Notes: generated by a model from the letters alone, not told the origin. Shown: positions 16,453 through 26,970, numbered from the stretch's first letter. The stretch: DNA of 64,000 nt from DASSBQ01 sp040981125 (GCA_040981125.1 JANRMQ010000014.1:25419-89418), one strand, 5' to 3'. Numbers and translations: made by a program.

Positions 16453-17256
16453 TTAAGAAGCGCGGCGCCGCTTGATTTCCGGAATCTCAAATCCGTCCTT
16501 TGCGGCATTCCACCACTCGGTCCATTCTTGCGACCAAGCTTGGCGGTCTTCTTTGGATGAAATCTCCCAATCATGAAATTCGGTTTCGTGTCTCGTCAAC
16601 ATCCAGAGCGATTGCACCGCCGAAATGGCCACATATCGTTCATCATCGGCAATGAGATCGATCAGCGGTTGGATCACGCCTTTACTGCGGACATACCGGG
16701 CCTCGAACGCGGCCGTTTTGCGGATGGCGGAGTTCGGGTCCTTCGCCATGACCTCGATCGCGGCGGGAGCCGAGGAAGAGTCGAGCCTGATGGCCACGCG
16801 CAAAGCATGTTCACGAATCCGCGGCAATTCACCGGGTTGTTTCGCGGTTTCCAGCAGGGCCGGCACGGCCACCGGGGACTTCAGCATCGAGAGGGTCTCG
16901 ATGGCGTTGTAGCGGATGCGAGGGCCCGGCATCGTCAACGCTTTGGTCACCACCGGCACGACCGGCTCTCCGAGATGGACGAATTCTCCCATGGCCCAAA
17001 ATTCTTGTTTGCCTTCGAGAAGCGGAAGCAGCGCTTCGGCCCGTTGCAATTCCTCGGGCGACAGCGGTTGCGTATTCGGCGGCACCGCCACGTCAGGCAC
17101 AGGCACCGCCATCTCCGGAGGAGCTTCGTAGGGCATCTGGGCGAGAAAGAGATGATCCCCGGCTTGTCCCGCAGCCCATTCAGAGGCGAACTCAATCGAA
17201 CCCACCAACATGAAGAGACAGATTGTCGCCGACTTCAAGCGCATCACCATGACCAT
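16453..17256 (-). CDS. Exported HEAT-repeat protein
   Basis: 267 residues. A signal peptide (MRLKSATICLFMLVGSIEF) is followed by a Pro-rich linker and several HEAT repeats (for example ALTMPGPRIRYNAIETLSML, VAVPALLETA, AIRKTAAFEARYV). HEAT repeats form superhelical protein-binding surfaces. AGGAAG precedes ATG 17256; the longer frame to 17367 would run into the RND gene. It lies 55 bases after that RND pump gene and may belong to its transcript. Confidence 0.75.
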   Translation of the reverse strand: MVMVMRLKSATICLFMLVGSIEFASEWAAGQAGDHLFLAQMPYEAPPEMAVPVPDVAVPPNTQPLSPEELQRAEALLPLLEGKQEFWAMGEFVHLGEPVVPVVTKALTMPGPRIRYNAIETLSMLKSPVAVPALLETAKQPGELPRIREHALRVAIRLDSSSAPAAIEVMAKDPNSAIRKTAAFEARYVRSKGVIQPLIDLIADDERYVAISAVQSLWMLTRHETEFHDWEISSKEDRQAWSQEWTEWWNAAKDGFEIPEIKRRRAS

Positions 17257-17311
17257 GCTTCCTTTCTTGCTCGACCCATCATCATTCGAATGGATCAGTA
17301 TACATGACGCA

Positions 17312-20300
17312 TCAGTTTTCTTGCTCGGCCCCGGATTGCCGGGCGGCGCGTCGATGCACGACTTCATACAGCACCGGCAGGACGACGAGGATCATGACCG
17401 CCGCCGTCAGCATCCCGCCGACCACGACCTGGGCGAGCGGCTTCTGAGCCTGCGAGCCGATTCCGGTCGCCACGGCCGCCGGAAACAGCCCGATGGCGGC
17501 CGCCAATGTGGCCATGAGAATCGGCCGCATCTGGACGTCGGCGCCCTTCAAAATAGCCTCGCGCATGGCCAACCCGCCGGTGCGATAGTCTTCAATACGG
17601 GAAATCAACAAGACCCCGCCTAAAATCGCCACTCCGAGAGTGGAAATCACTCCGACCGCCGCTGAGATGCTGAAATGGGTACCGGTCAGCGTCAGGGCCA
17701 GAACGCCGCCGATCAATGCGAACGGTACGGTCACGAGCACCAACAACGCATTTTTGAGCGAATTAAAGGTCGTATACAACAGAAACACGATCAACACCAA
17801 GCTGAGAGGGACGATTTTGACCAGGCGCGCCTGTTCCTCCTTCAATTGATCATACTGCCCTGCCCATTTCATGCGATAGCGCTCCGGCAATTTCACGGCC
17901 TGGGTCAATTTCGTCTGCGCCTCGGTCACGGTGCTTTCCAGATCCCGCTCCCGCACGCTGAATTTGATGGGGATATAGCGTTCGTTGTTTTCGCGATAGA
18001 TGATAAAGGCGCCGGTCTGGGTGGTAATGGCCGCCAACTGCTTCAAGGGGATCCGGGCGCCGTTGGGCGTATTGACCAGAATATTGCCGATGGCTTCGGG
18101 GTCTCGCCGATACTCGGGAAGGAACCGCACGACCAGATCGAACAGGCGCTCGCCTTCGTACACCTGCGTCACGGCTTGTCCTCCGATGGCGGCTTGGACA
18201 ACGGCATTCACGTCCGAGACTTGCAGGCCGTACCGGGCGCTTGCTTCGCGATTCACTGAGATCAATAGATTAGGTTGCCCCATGAGACGCAGGATGCCCA
18301 GATCCTTGACCCCGGGAATGCCCTTCATGACCTTTTCGATTTCAACCGCTTTGGCTTCCATCAGTTTCAGATCGTTGCCGAACAGCTTGATCGAGTTCTC
18401 TCCTTTGACGCCGGACATGGCTTCTTCCACATTGTCCTGAATCACCTGGGAAAAATTGAAAATGACGCCGGGCACCGATTTGAGCCGCCCCTCGATTTCT
18501 TCGATCAAGCGCTCCTTCGTCAGTCCCGGACGCCACTCACTCGCCGGTTTCAGGTTGGCCAGGAATTCCGCGTTGAAGAAACTGGTCGGATCCGTCCCGT
18601 CATCGGGCCGTCCCAACTGCGACACGATCGTAGAGATTTCCGGGGACTGCCGGAACATGCCCCGGATTTCTCCCGAGAGCCGCGCAGCTTGATCAAAGGA
18701 AATGTCCACCGGCATCGTCGCCCGCACCCAGAGATTCCCCTCCTCCAACGCCGGCATGAATTCTCCGCCGATGAACTGCAACGCCATGACCGTGAGCAGC
18801 ATAGCCGCGACGGAGACGCCGATGACGATCGTTTTATTCTTGAGCGCCCATTCCAGCGTGTACCGATAGAGGCTCCGGATAAGACGGACCAGCCTCGTAT
18901 CCTCTTCCTTCAACGGGCCCGTCAGCAGAAAGGAGCATAAGACTGGCGCCAGTGTGAACGCCATGAGCAGCGCCCCAAGCAAGGCGAATCCGTAGGTGAT
19001 CGACATCGGCGCGAATATCTTCCCCGGCACACCGGTCATCGTAAACAGAGGAATGAACGCCACGACGATAATCGCGGTCGAGAACAGGATCGGCTGTCCC
19101 ACGTGGCGCGCGGATCGGACGATCTGCTGATGAATTGTGAGTCCCGAGCGGCGGTCATGCGCCAGATGGAAGAAAATGCTTTCGACCATGACGAGCGTGG
19201 CGTCCACGATGATGCCGAAGTCGATGGCGCCCAGCGAGATGAGATTGGCCGACTGGCCGGCCAACACCATCATGGAAAAGGTGAACAACAGCGAGAGCGG
19301 GATAGTCAGGGCCACGATCATCGCCGCGCGAAAATGGCCGAGAAAGAGATAGAGGATGACGAAAACCAGAATCATGCCGCTGATCAGAATGTCCCGCACG
19401 GTCTCGACCGTCGTGTGAATCAGGGCGGTCCGATCATAGAAGGTCTTGAGCTTGATCCCGTCCGGCAACTTCCAGTTGTTCAACTCCGCCGCTTTGTCCC
19501 GGACGGCGTCGAGCACGGGCAGCGCCTTGTACCCGCGCTGGAGCAAAATCACCCCTTCGACCACATCGTCCCGATCGTCGATTCCGACTTTGCCGAGCCG
19601 GACGCGATTGCCGACCGTCACCTTCCCCAGCGTCCTGATAAAAATCGGGGTTCCTTCTTTCTCGGCCACCATCACATGCTCGATATCCTCGAGACTGTTG
19701 ATAAGTCCCAGGCCGCGGATATTGTAGTTTTGAGCGCCTACAGTGAGGTAGTTGCCGCCGACGTTCGCATTGCTGTTGCTCAGCGCGTCCATCACCTGCG
19801 AGAGGCTGACTCCATAGCTGATCAGTTTCCCGGGATCGATATCGACGTGGTATTCCTTGGTAGTCCCGCCGAATGCCGTCACATCGATGACCCCGGGCAC
19901 ACGCCGAAACTCCCGCCGCACCTGCCAATCCTGCGCCGTCTTCAGATCGGTCAGAGTGACCTGTTCCTCACCGGTCAGCTCATATCGATAGATTTCCGCG
20001 ATGGCCCACCAGGGCGAGAGGGTCGGAGCGGCGGCAGGTGGAAGGGCGACGGTGGCCAGGCGATTGACCACTTCTTGTCGATCGCGAAAATAATCCGTCC
20101 CGAAGTCAAAATAGATTTTGATGTCGCTGAGTCCGAAAATCGATAAGGAGCGAATGTCGCTCAGTCCCACCATGCCGTTCAGGGCGACTTCGATGGGAAT
20201 GGTGATCTGGCGTTCGATTTCTTCAGCCGACCACCCGGGAAACTGGGTAATGACCTCGACCATCGGCGGCGAGGGGTCGGGATAGGCGACGATATCGAGC

Positions 20301-20398
20301 AGATTGAATGCGTAAAGACCGCCGAATAGGAGCGCAACGCCGAGTGAGCACAGAAGAAACCGCTGGACGAGGGAAATTTCGACGATGCGGGCGATCAT
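17312..20398 (-). CDS. czcA: HME-family RND efflux pump (CusA/CzcA-like)
   Basis: 1028 residues, normal for the family. It has N-terminal helix MIARIVEISLVQRFLLCSLG, the periplasmic pore domains, and the TM4 motif GAIDFGIIVDATLVMVES with the acidic residues typical of heavy-metal RND pumps (D..D....E). Such pumps use the proton gradient to expel Cu/Ag or Zn/Co/Cd through a periplasmic adaptor and outer-membrane channel. The adaptor and channel genes sit directly upstream on the same strand. The metal is not certain from motifs alone. Confidence 0.9.
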   Translation of the reverse strand: MIARIVEISLVQRFLLCSLGVALLFGGLYAFNLLDIVAYPDPSPPMVEVITQFPGWSAEEIERQITIPIEVALNGMVGLSDIRSLSIFGLSDIKIYFDFGTDYFRDRQEVVNRLATVALPPAAAPTLSPWWAIAEIYRYELTGEEQVTLTDLKTAQDWQVRREFRRVPGVIDVTAFGGTTKEYHVDIDPGKLISYGVSLSQVMDALSNSNANVGGNYLTVGAQNYNIRGLGLINSLEDIEHVMVAEKEGTPIFIRTLGKVTVGNRVRLGKVGIDDRDDVVEGVILLQRGYKALPVLDAVRDKAAELNNWKLPDGIKLKTFYDRTALIHTTVETVRDILISGMILVFVILYLFLGHFRAAMIVALTIPLSLLFTFSMMVLAGQSANLISLGAIDFGIIVDATLVMVESIFFHLAHDRRSGLTIHQQIVRSARHVGQPILFSTAIIVVAFIPLFTMTGVPGKIFAPMSITYGFALLGALLMAFTLAPVLCSFLLTGPLKEEDTRLVRLIRSLYRYTLEWALKNKTIVIGVSVAAMLLTVMALQFIGGEFMPALEEGNLWVRATMPVDISFDQAARLSGEIRGMFRQSPEISTIVSQLGRPDDGTDPTSFFNAEFLANLKPASEWRPGLTKERLIEEIEGRLKSVPGVIFNFSQVIQDNVEEAMSGVKGENSIKLFGNDLKLMEAKAVEIEKVMKGIPGVKDLGILRLMGQPNLLISVNREASARYGLQVSDVNAVVQAAIGGQAVTQVYEGERLFDLVVRFLPEYRRDPEAIGNILVNTPNGARIPLKQLAAITTQTGAFIIYRENNERYIPIKFSVRERDLESTVTEAQTKLTQAVKLPERYRMKWAGQYDQLKEEQARLVKIVPLSLVLIVFLLYTTFNSLKNALLVLVTVPFALIGGVLALTLTGTHFSISAAVGVISTLGVAILGGVLLISRIEDYRTGGLAMREAILKGADVQMRPILMATLAAAIGLFPAAVATGIGSQAQKPLAQVVVGGMLTAAVMILVVLPVLYEVVHRRAARQSGAEQEN

Positions 20399-20456
20399 CG
20401 GCGTGGATGGAAGCCTCTGATCCGGCTACACCCGGCTCTTGCATCCCGAACGAGGC

Positions 20457-21602
20457 TCACCCTTTGACCTCTTGGCCCTTGACCAAGACCGCTCCCTTGG
20501 TGACGATGCGCTGGCCCGGAGACAATCCTTGCAGCACGCGCACCATATCGTTGGAGACGTTCGAAACACGCACTTCGCGCTTGATATATTTATCGGGCCC
20601 TTCGACCACATAGACGAAATATTTGCCGTCCACCTCCACGACCGCCTCTTTGGGAATCGCCAGGAACGGGTTCGCGTCCCCGATATCGAGCCGGAGCCGG
20701 GCGAACATTTCAGGTTTCAATCGGTGATCTTGATTATCGACCCATGCCCGTACCTTGATCGTGCGTGAATTGGGGTCCACCACATCGCCGATTGCCGCCA
20801 CGACGGCGGCGAAATCCGAATCCGGATAGGCCTCGACATTGACGCGCGCCACCTGACTGACTTTAACCAGGGCCAAATCCCGCTCATAGACGTCGGCGAC
20901 CACCTGCAGCCGGTCCAAATCCGCCACCGTAAACAAGACTTGTCCCGCGTCCGCGCTGACCGACTGGCCGGGGGTCACGGTCCGTTCCACGACCGTGCCG
21001 GTCAGCGGGCTCTTCATATCGAATCGCGAAGTGATGCGTTGCTGCGCCAATGGTTTGTCGAGTTCGACGCTGGGGACACGGAGTGACAAGAGCCGCTCCT
21101 TCGCCCGATGGAACTCCGCTCTGGCCTTAATGAGATCGTTTTCCGCCTGCTTGAGGTCTTTGAGGGCCAGCGCCTTGGTCTGATAGAGCTCCTTCGCGAG
21201 CTCATAGCCGCGCGTGGCAAACTCCAGTTCCGACGCCTCCTTGACGAACTCCGAATACGCCTGCGTAATGTCCGGGCTGTCGATGATGAGCAGCGTATCG
21301 CCGGCTTTGACACGGTCTCCCAGATGCGCGCGCACTTCCATGACACGTCCCTGTAATGGAGACGAGACTTTTGAATACCGGTCTTCGCCGTACGCCACCT
21401 TGCCCGCCAGAATCAATTCCGGCTGCACCGATTTCACATCGATGACCGCCGTCTCGATCTGGCTGAATTGGGCAATCCGTTCGGCCTGCGGCTCGGCGAC
21501 CGACGTGGCTGCGTCCGAAGGGGCCGGCTCCTGGGCTCTTCCACAGGCTGCCAGGCTCAGACAGGCTATGCCCAGTATCACCGCGCCCCGCATGAGCTTC
21601 AT
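20457..21602 (-). CDS. czcB: RND periplasmic adaptor (CusB/CzcB-like) lipoprotein
   Basis: 381 residues. A lipoprotein signal (LSLAACG) anchors it in the inner membrane. Family features are the barrel-sandwich segment GRVMEVRAHLGDRVKAGDTL, a helical hairpin (residues ~120-170) and the second half LTGTVVERTVTPGQSV. It joins the RND pump to the outer-membrane channel. It overlaps the channel gene by 4 bases and precedes the pump by 58 bases. Confidence 0.9.
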   Translation of the reverse strand: MKLMRGAVILGIACLSLAACGRAQEPAPSDAATSVAEPQAERIAQFSQIETAVIDVKSVQPELILAGKVAYGEDRYSKVSSPLQGRVMEVRAHLGDRVKAGDTLLIIDSPDITQAYSEFVKEASELEFATRGYELAKELYQTKALALKDLKQAENDLIKARAEFHRAKERLLSLRVPSVELDKPLAQQRITSRFDMKSPLTGTVVERTVTPGQSVSADAGQVLFTVADLDRLQVVADVYERDLALVKVSQVARVNVEAYPDSDFAAVVAAIGDVVDPNSRTIKVRAWVDNQDHRLKPEMFARLRLDIGDANPFLAIPKEAVVEVDGKYFVYVVEGPDKYIKREVRVSNVSNDMVRVLQGLSPGQRIVTKGAVLVKGQEVKG

Positions 21603-22969
21603 GACGCAATCTCCTGCCCGACCGCGCTTTCGAGCTGAAACAAATTGTGTTGGTATGTAAACAGGGCTTCAATGTAGTTTTGCTGGATGGCGCGCGAGGT
21701 TCTGGCGGCATCCAAGAGATCCAGGATCGTCGCTCCGCCCCGCTCATAGGCCCGCTCGACGATCGTGAAGGTCGATCGGGCGTCATCGAGCACACCGGCC
21801 AGATAGGCTTCCACCAAGCGGCGGCTCTGTAGCAGATTGTGATAGGCCACGTCGACCTGATTCTCCACCTGGTTCACGGTCTTGTCCAAATCCGCCTGGG
21901 CCGACTGAGCCGCGACTTCCGCCTGGACCACGCCGCCCTGGTTCCGATTGAACAGTGGCAGCGGCACGCCCAAGTTCAACACCCCCATTTGTTGGTTGTC
22001 CGGCCCCCGAGGACCCTGCACGGCATAGCCGGCGCCGATGGTGACGTCCGGATACCGATAGGCCTTGGCCAGTTTCAAATCGGCTTCACGCTGCGAGTAG
22101 GCGGCCCGCTTTCCGCGCAAATCCGGCCGCGCCTCAAGCGCCACCGACCGTAACTTCCCGATGTCGGGATCAACCCGGCGGAAATCCAGATCCGTCGTCA
22201 ATTCCAGCTTGGTCAGCGGCGAGAGGCGGAGGAGCTGGCGCAAATCCGCTCGGGCGGACTCCGCTTCCTGAATCGCTTCGATGACCTGAGACTGAAAATC
22301 CACGACCTGCAGGCGAATGCGGATCAGATCGACTTCGGCGATGTAGCCCTTCTTGAACCGGATGGTGTTCACTTCCATGATGCGTGAAAACCGATCCCGG
22401 TTCTCCTCGGCCAACGCCAGGCGCCGTTGCGCCAATTGCACGCGATAGTACGCATCCTTCAAGGTAAAACTGAGTTGCCGAACGGCATCTTCAAAATTCG
22501 CCTCAGCCGATTGGGCGCCGAAGGACGCGCTTTCGATTCGATATCCCCGCTTGCCCGCGATTTCAAAGAGTTGCTGCACCTGCGTCAGAATCTCGCCGCT
22601 TCTGGTGACCGTATTGCCTTGGGTCCAGGAACTCAATGTGCCGACCGAGAGGAATGGATTGGGAAACAGCTTCGCGGTGATCTGTTGTCCCTTACTGTAT
22701 TCAATGCCGTACTTGGCAATCAGGAGATCAAGATTCTGTTTCAGGAAGAGCGATAAGGCTTCCGGAAGGCTCACCCTGACGCTGGCCGGTGTGTGAGAGA
22801 CGGCTTTGGACGGTTGATCCGATGACGGGACGGCTGACGCGGCATCCTTCACGGAGAGCGACGCCAGAAGAAGACAGCACAGTACGGAGACGGCTCGCGC
22901 ACGTCTCCATCTATGCTCCAAGTCACACTCCGCAATCACCATGCGCCGCGCTCGCTTGGATCGGAACAA
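21599..22969 (-). CDS. czcC: TolC-family outer-membrane efflux protein (CzcC-like)
   Basis: 456 residues with a long N-terminus and signal segment (AVSVLCCLLLASLSV), then two repeated OEP halves with extended helices (SLPEALSLFLKQNLDLLIAK; LEARPDLRGKRAAYSQREAD). It forms the trimeric outer-membrane exit channel of the metal efflux system. It is first in the operon. An in-frame ATG at 22942 is an alternative start. Confidence 0.88.
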   Translation of the reverse strand: MFRSKRARRMVIAECDLEHRWRRARAVSVLCCLLLASLSVKDAASAVPSSDQPSKAVSHTPASVRVSLPEALSLFLKQNLDLLIAKYGIEYSKGQQITAKLFPNPFLSVGTLSSWTQGNTVTRSGEILTQVQQLFEIAGKRGYRIESASFGAQSAEANFEDAVRQLSFTLKDAYYRVQLAQRRLALAEENRDRFSRIMEVNTIRFKKGYIAEVDLIRIRLQVVDFQSQVIEAIQEAESARADLRQLLRLSPLTKLELTTDLDFRRVDPDIGKLRSVALEARPDLRGKRAAYSQREADLKLAKAYRYPDVTIGAGYAVQGPRGPDNQQMGVLNLGVPLPLFNRNQGGVVQAEVAAQSAQADLDKTVNQVENQVDVAYHNLLQSRRLVEAYLAGVLDDARSTFTIVERAYERGGATILDLLDAARTSRAIQQNYIEALFTYQHNLFQLESAVGQEIAS

Positions 22970-23001
22970 CTCCGGCGGTTATCCATGTGTAAGGCCGCCG
23001 T

Positions 23002-23007
23002 ATTATA
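23002..23007 (-). promoter_or_regulatory. Candidate -10 box of the metal efflux operon
   Basis: On the minus strand the sequence reads TATAAT exactly, 32 bases upstream of the channel gene start. The matching -35 region (TTTTAA, 17 bases away) is weak, which fits an operon needing an activator. No metal-regulator operator is recognisable. Confidence 0.4.
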
Positions 23008-23052
23008 CTGATTCTCCGTACCTTTTAAAACTAAGTCTACCACCGGCTATTT

Positions 23053-24126
23053 TCACCGCATCTTGAGCTCGGTCCAGGCCCGGTCATAGGCGCGCACAGC
23101 CTCGCCGACATCCTTCATCCACTCCATCCGATCGAAGACTTCATCGGGCGGATATACCGCGGGATTGTCTCGAATATCGTGGGGCACCAATCCCTTGGCG
23201 ACCGCCGGCGCTGCGGCAAAAAGCAGGCGTTCGGACGTGCGTGCCGCGACCTGGGGATCGAGCAAGTAATTGATAAAGCGCATGGCGAGTTCCTTGTGCG
23301 GGGCGGTTTTGAGCACGACCAGGCAATCGGCCCAAACGGTGCCGCCTTCCTTCGGCACCACATATCGGATCGACGGTCGCTCCCGCATAGCCCGTGCGAT
23401 AGGACCGCCCCACCCGTGCGCCAACACGACTTCGCCCGTGGCCAGCAATTGGTCATAGTGATCGCTCGTATAGGTCTTCACCAGCGGCTTCTGGTCGATC
23501 AATTTTGCTTTGGCGGCTTCAATCACCGCCTGGTTCTGGCTGTTCAATGACTGTCCCATCCACCGGAGCGTCGCGCCGAACACTTCCCGCTGATCGTTGA
23601 GCATGCTGATGCGTCCTTTGTACCGAGGGTCCCACAGGATCGCCCAACTATCGGGCGGAGTCTTGATGACGTTGGAATCATAGCCGATCCCTACCGTGCC
23701 CCAGAGATAGGGAATGGAGTATCGCTGCGCCGGGTCGAACGGCAGCCGTTGAAGATGCGGGTTCAGAGCCTTTGCGTTCGGGATGGCCGCATGGTCCAGT
23801 TCCTCCAGCAATCCCAGTTGCATGGCAATGGCCACCATGAAATCGGATGGCACCGCGACGTCATACCCGGTCGCCCCGCTTTGCAGCTTCGCCAACAGTT
23901 CTTCATTGCTACTGAACAGATCGACCACGACTCGCGCCTGTTCACGCCGCTCGAACTCGGCCAGAATCTCCGGGCCGACATAATCGGACCAGGTGAAGTA
24001 ATGGAGCGTCGGCCGTGATCCCTGATTCTGCGCCTCGCGCGAGTTCTCCGGGTCCTGGGTGCACGCGGCGGCCAGCGCGAGGATTCCCACGCAGATCCCG
24101 ACGGCAGGCAGGCGCTTCGTTTTCAT
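23053..24126 (-). CDS. potD: Spermidine/putrescine-binding lipoprotein
   Basis: 357 residues. A lipobox (LALAAAC) is followed by a periplasmic binding fold: LHYFTWSDYVGPEILAEFER, YDVAVPSDFMVAIAMQLG and IPYLWGTVGIGYDSNVI are typical of PotD/PotF. It captures polyamines and delivers them to the PotBC permease. It overlaps potC by 4 bases. Gene order is A-B-C-D in one minus-strand operon. Confidence 0.92.
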   Translation of the reverse strand: MKTKRLPAVGICVGILALAAACTQDPENSREAQNQGSRPTLHYFTWSDYVGPEILAEFERREQARVVVDLFSSNEELLAKLQSGATGYDVAVPSDFMVAIAMQLGLLEELDHAAIPNAKALNPHLQRLPFDPAQRYSIPYLWGTVGIGYDSNVIKTPPDSWAILWDPRYKGRISMLNDQREVFGATLRWMGQSLNSQNQAVIEAAKAKLIDQKPLVKTYTSDHYDQLLATGEVVLAHGWGGPIARAMRERPSIRYVVPKEGGTVWADCLVVLKTAPHKELAMRFINYLLDPQVAARTSERLLFAAAPAVAKGLVPHDIRDNPAVYPPDEVFDRMEWMKDVGEAVRAYDRAWTELKMR

Positions 24127-24899
24127 GAGGAGGATCGACGCTGGATCAGAAGAGAGACGGTGATCAGCCCCATGGAGGCGAGTACCATGACCGCGGATAA
24201 GGCGTTGATCTCCGGCGAGATGCCGGCCTTGATCATGGAATACACTTTCAGGGGCAGCGTGGCGGCACCGGGGCCGGCCAGGAAGAATGTGACCATGAAG
24301 TCATCGAGCGAGACGGTCAACGCCATCAGGCCCGCCCCGATCACGGCCGGTCGGATCATGGGCTCGGTTACTCGCCGGAAAACCTGCCACGTGCCGGCTC
24401 CCAAGTCCCGGGCCGCCTCACTGAGCTGGGGATCCAGCTTCCGCAGTCGCGCCCTCACGATGACCATGACCAACGGAAGGTTAAAGACCACATGGCCGAT
24501 CACCACCGTGAGCAAGCTCAACGGCAGCTTGATGGTGACGAACAACAGCATCAAGGCGACGCCCATCATGATCTCAGGAATGATCAAGGGCAACAGGATC
24601 ACCCCATCAACGGTTGTCTGATAGCGGGCGGCCAGCCGTTCGATGCCCAACGCCCCCATGACGCCTAATATCAGAGACATGACGGTGGAGACACCGGCCA
24701 CGAGAAGGCTATTGAACGTTGCCTCCAGCAGAGCCTGATCGGTCAGCAACAGCCGATACCACTCCAACGTCAACCCCTGCCACGTCGCCGACAGTCGGGA
24801 TGCATTAAACGAAAATACAATCAGGACGGCAATCGGCAGGTAGAGAAAGAGGACATTGCCGGCCGTGGCGAGCTTCAGCCAGAAACCGCCCCGAGTCAT
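24123..24899 (-). CDS. potC: Polyamine ABC transporter permease
   Basis: 258 residues with six predicted membrane helices and the permease EAA loop (EAARDLGAGTWQVFRRVTEP), which docks on PotA. It overlaps potB and potD by 4 bases each. Its order and fold match PotC. Confidence 0.92.
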   Translation of the reverse strand: MTRGGFWLKLATAGNVLFLYLPIAVLIVFSFNASRLSATWQGLTLEWYRLLLTDQALLEATFNSLLVAGVSTVMSLILGVMGALGIERLAARYQTTVDGVILLPLIIPEIMMGVALMLLFVTIKLPLSLLTVVIGHVVFNLPLVMVIVRARLRKLDPQLSEAARDLGAGTWQVFRRVTEPMIRPAVIGAGLMALTVSLDDFMVTFFLAGPGAATLPLKVYSMIKAGISPEINALSAVMVLASMGLITVSLLIQRRSSS

Positions 24900-25792
24900 T
24901 GGGACACCTGCGGCAGACTCAAGCGCCGATCGACGCGAAAATACCCTCTCAACAACAGGATGACGAGGGCCATCAGGATAAAGGACAGAGCCGACCCCAA
25001 GGGCCAGTCCCGGACGACCAGATATTCATGCTGGATCAGATTCCCGATCATCATCGTACGGGCGCCTCCCAGCAAATCAGGCGTGATAAAGGCGCCGACC
25101 GCCGGAATAAAGACAAGAAGCGAGCCGGCCACGACCCCCGGCTTGACGAGCGGCCAGATGACCCGGCGGAACGTCGCCATGCGTCCCGCATACAGATCGC
25201 GCGCGGCATCGATCAGGGTGGGGTCGAGCCGTTCGCACGCCACGTAGAGCGGCAAGACCATAAAGGGAAGATATCCGTACACCAGGCCGATCAACACGGC
25301 AACGGGCTGGTAAAGCATTTGTATGGGCTCGTCGATCAGGCCCCAGTGGAGCAGCCATCCGTTGAACAACCCCTCGGCGCGCAATAAGAACATCCAGGCA
25401 TAGGTCCGGACGAGAAAATTGGTCCAGAACGGCACAAGAATCACGAGGAGCCAGATTGACTGGAGATGCCGGGGCGCTCTGGCAATGAAATAGGCGAACG
25501 GAAAGCCGATCACCAGGCAAAGACACGTAGTGACGGCCGCATACGCGAGCGACTGGACGAAAATGACAATGTAGATCGGATGCAGCAACTCGCCGTAATT
25601 GGCGAGGGTGAATTGCCAAACCACCCCGCCATGGACACCTCGTGTCGCGAAACTTACCAGCAGGACGATCAGCAATGGAACCAGAAAAAAACAGCCTCCC
25701 CATAGGGCGGCCGGCGCCAAGAGCCACCCGGAGGAATCGAGCGGCGATCCCGGTCGCGCAGGTTGTGAGGATGCCGAGGGATGGTTCTTCAC
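24896..25792 (-). CDS. potB: Polyamine ABC transporter permease
   Basis: 298 residues from a GTG at 25792 that overlaps the potA stop by 4 bases (GTGA). The frame is open to 25900, but that longer form would lie deep in potA. It has six membrane helices and the EAA loop DAARDLYAGRMATFRRVIWP. With PotC it forms the import channel. Confidence 0.9.
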   Translation of the reverse strand: MKNHPSASSQPARPGSPLDSSGWLLAPAALWGGCFFLVPLLIVLLVSFATRGVHGGVVWQFTLANYGELLHPIYIVIFVQSLAYAAVTTCLCLVIGFPFAYFIARAPRHLQSIWLLVILVPFWTNFLVRTYAWMFLLRAEGLFNGWLLHWGLIDEPIQMLYQPVAVLIGLVYGYLPFMVLPLYVACERLDPTLIDAARDLYAGRMATFRRVIWPLVKPGVVAGSLLVFIPAVGAFITPDLLGGARTMMIGNLIQHEYLVVRDWPLGSALSFILMALVILLLRGYFRVDRRLSLPQVSQ

Positions 25793-26943
25793 TCGGGAAA
25801 GACTATTCCATCGTCGGCGTGCCATCCGACCAATATCTGTTCGCCCGGCGCAAAGGATTTGTCGTCCCCGCGCGGAGTGGACGTCACGACTTTCCAGCAC
25901 GCCTCTTCGCCGACCCGAACCATATAATGCGTTTCATGACCGCCGTACAGAACCTTTTCGATACGGCCCGGCAGCCTATTATCATAGGAGTCGGGCAAGT
26001 TTTCGCGCAGAATCCGGAGGTGCTCTGGCCGGAGCAAAAGAACAATCGGGTCATCATGCGGCCCGGACTCGCTTGGACCACGGACTTTGATCGCCGCTGA
26101 TCCTATTCGGGACGAGTCCAACGTTCCATACCCGCCACCGATAGCACGGAACCGTCCCTGGAGTTCGTTGGATTCCCCGATGAAGCGGGCGACCGAGAGG
26201 TTCGCCGGCTGCTCGTAAACATCACGGGGCGCGCCGACTTGGACCAAGCGACCCTGTCGCATCACTCCCACCCGGTCCGACATGGCCAGGGCTTCCTGCT
26301 GATGATGGGTCACACAGACAAATGTGATGCCGACCTGCTCTTGGATCGACTTCAATTCGACCTGCATCTCCTGCCGGAGTTGTTGATCGAGCGCGGATAA
26401 CGGCTCATCGAGCAGCAAGACGGCGGGCCGGTTGACCAACGCGCGGGCCAGCGCGACCCGTTGTTGTTCGCCACCGGATAGTTCGTGAGGCCATCGACGC
26501 TCTATTCCGGACAACTTCACCATCGCAAGAATATCACCGACCCGCTGGAGGACTTCACGGCGGGGCAGCCGCTTCATCTCAAGGCCGAAGGCGATATTCT
26601 CGCCGACTCTCAGATGTGGGAACAGAGCATATGACTGGAAGACGAGGTTCACCGGCCGCCGGTGCGCCGGCACGTCCGCCATCGACTGATCTTCAATCCT
26701 CAAAGAACCTGCATCGGGAGATTCGAAACCGGCAAGCATGCGCAGGACCGACGTCTTCCCCGCTCCACTCGGACCCAGAAGGGAAAAGAACTCGCCTGGA
26801 CGGATGCGCAGGCTCACGTCATCGACGGCAAGGACGGCCCCATAGCGCTTGACGAGATGCTCGGCTTCAATACTGAATCGGCCGGGAGATACGCCTGAAG
26901 AAGAAGGACGATCGGTAGACAATGACTCCGGCATCAAAAACAC
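25789..26943 (-). CDS. potA: Polyamine ABC transporter ATPase
   Basis: 384 residues. The ATPase has Walker A GPSGAGKTS, signature ELSGGEQQRVALARAL, Walker B AVLLLDEPLSALD and the H-loop VTHHQQEA. A C-terminal TOBE domain (residues ~285-380: LLLRPEHLRILREN) is typical of PotA. It powers polyamine import by PotBCD, encoded downstream. It is the first gene of the operon. Confidence 0.92.
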   Translation of the reverse strand: MFLMPESLSTDRPSSSGVSPGRFSIEAEHLVKRYGAVLAVDDVSLRIRPGEFFSLLGPSGAGKTSVLRMLAGFESPDAGSLRIEDQSMADVPAHRRPVNLVFQSYALFPHLRVGENIAFGLEMKRLPRREVLQRVGDILAMVKLSGIERRWPHELSGGEQQRVALARALVNRPAVLLLDEPLSALDQQLRQEMQVELKSIQEQVGITFVCVTHHQQEALAMSDRVGVMRQGRLVQVGAPRDVYEQPANLSVARFIGESNELQGRFRAIGGGYGTLDSSRIGSAAIKVRGPSESGPHDDPIVLLLRPEHLRILRENLPDSYDNRLPGRIEKVLYGGHETHYMVRVGEEACWKVVTSTPRGDDKSFAPGEQILVGWHADDGIVFPE

Positions 26944-26970
26944 AAACGGTTACATAAGAGAAAGACGCGT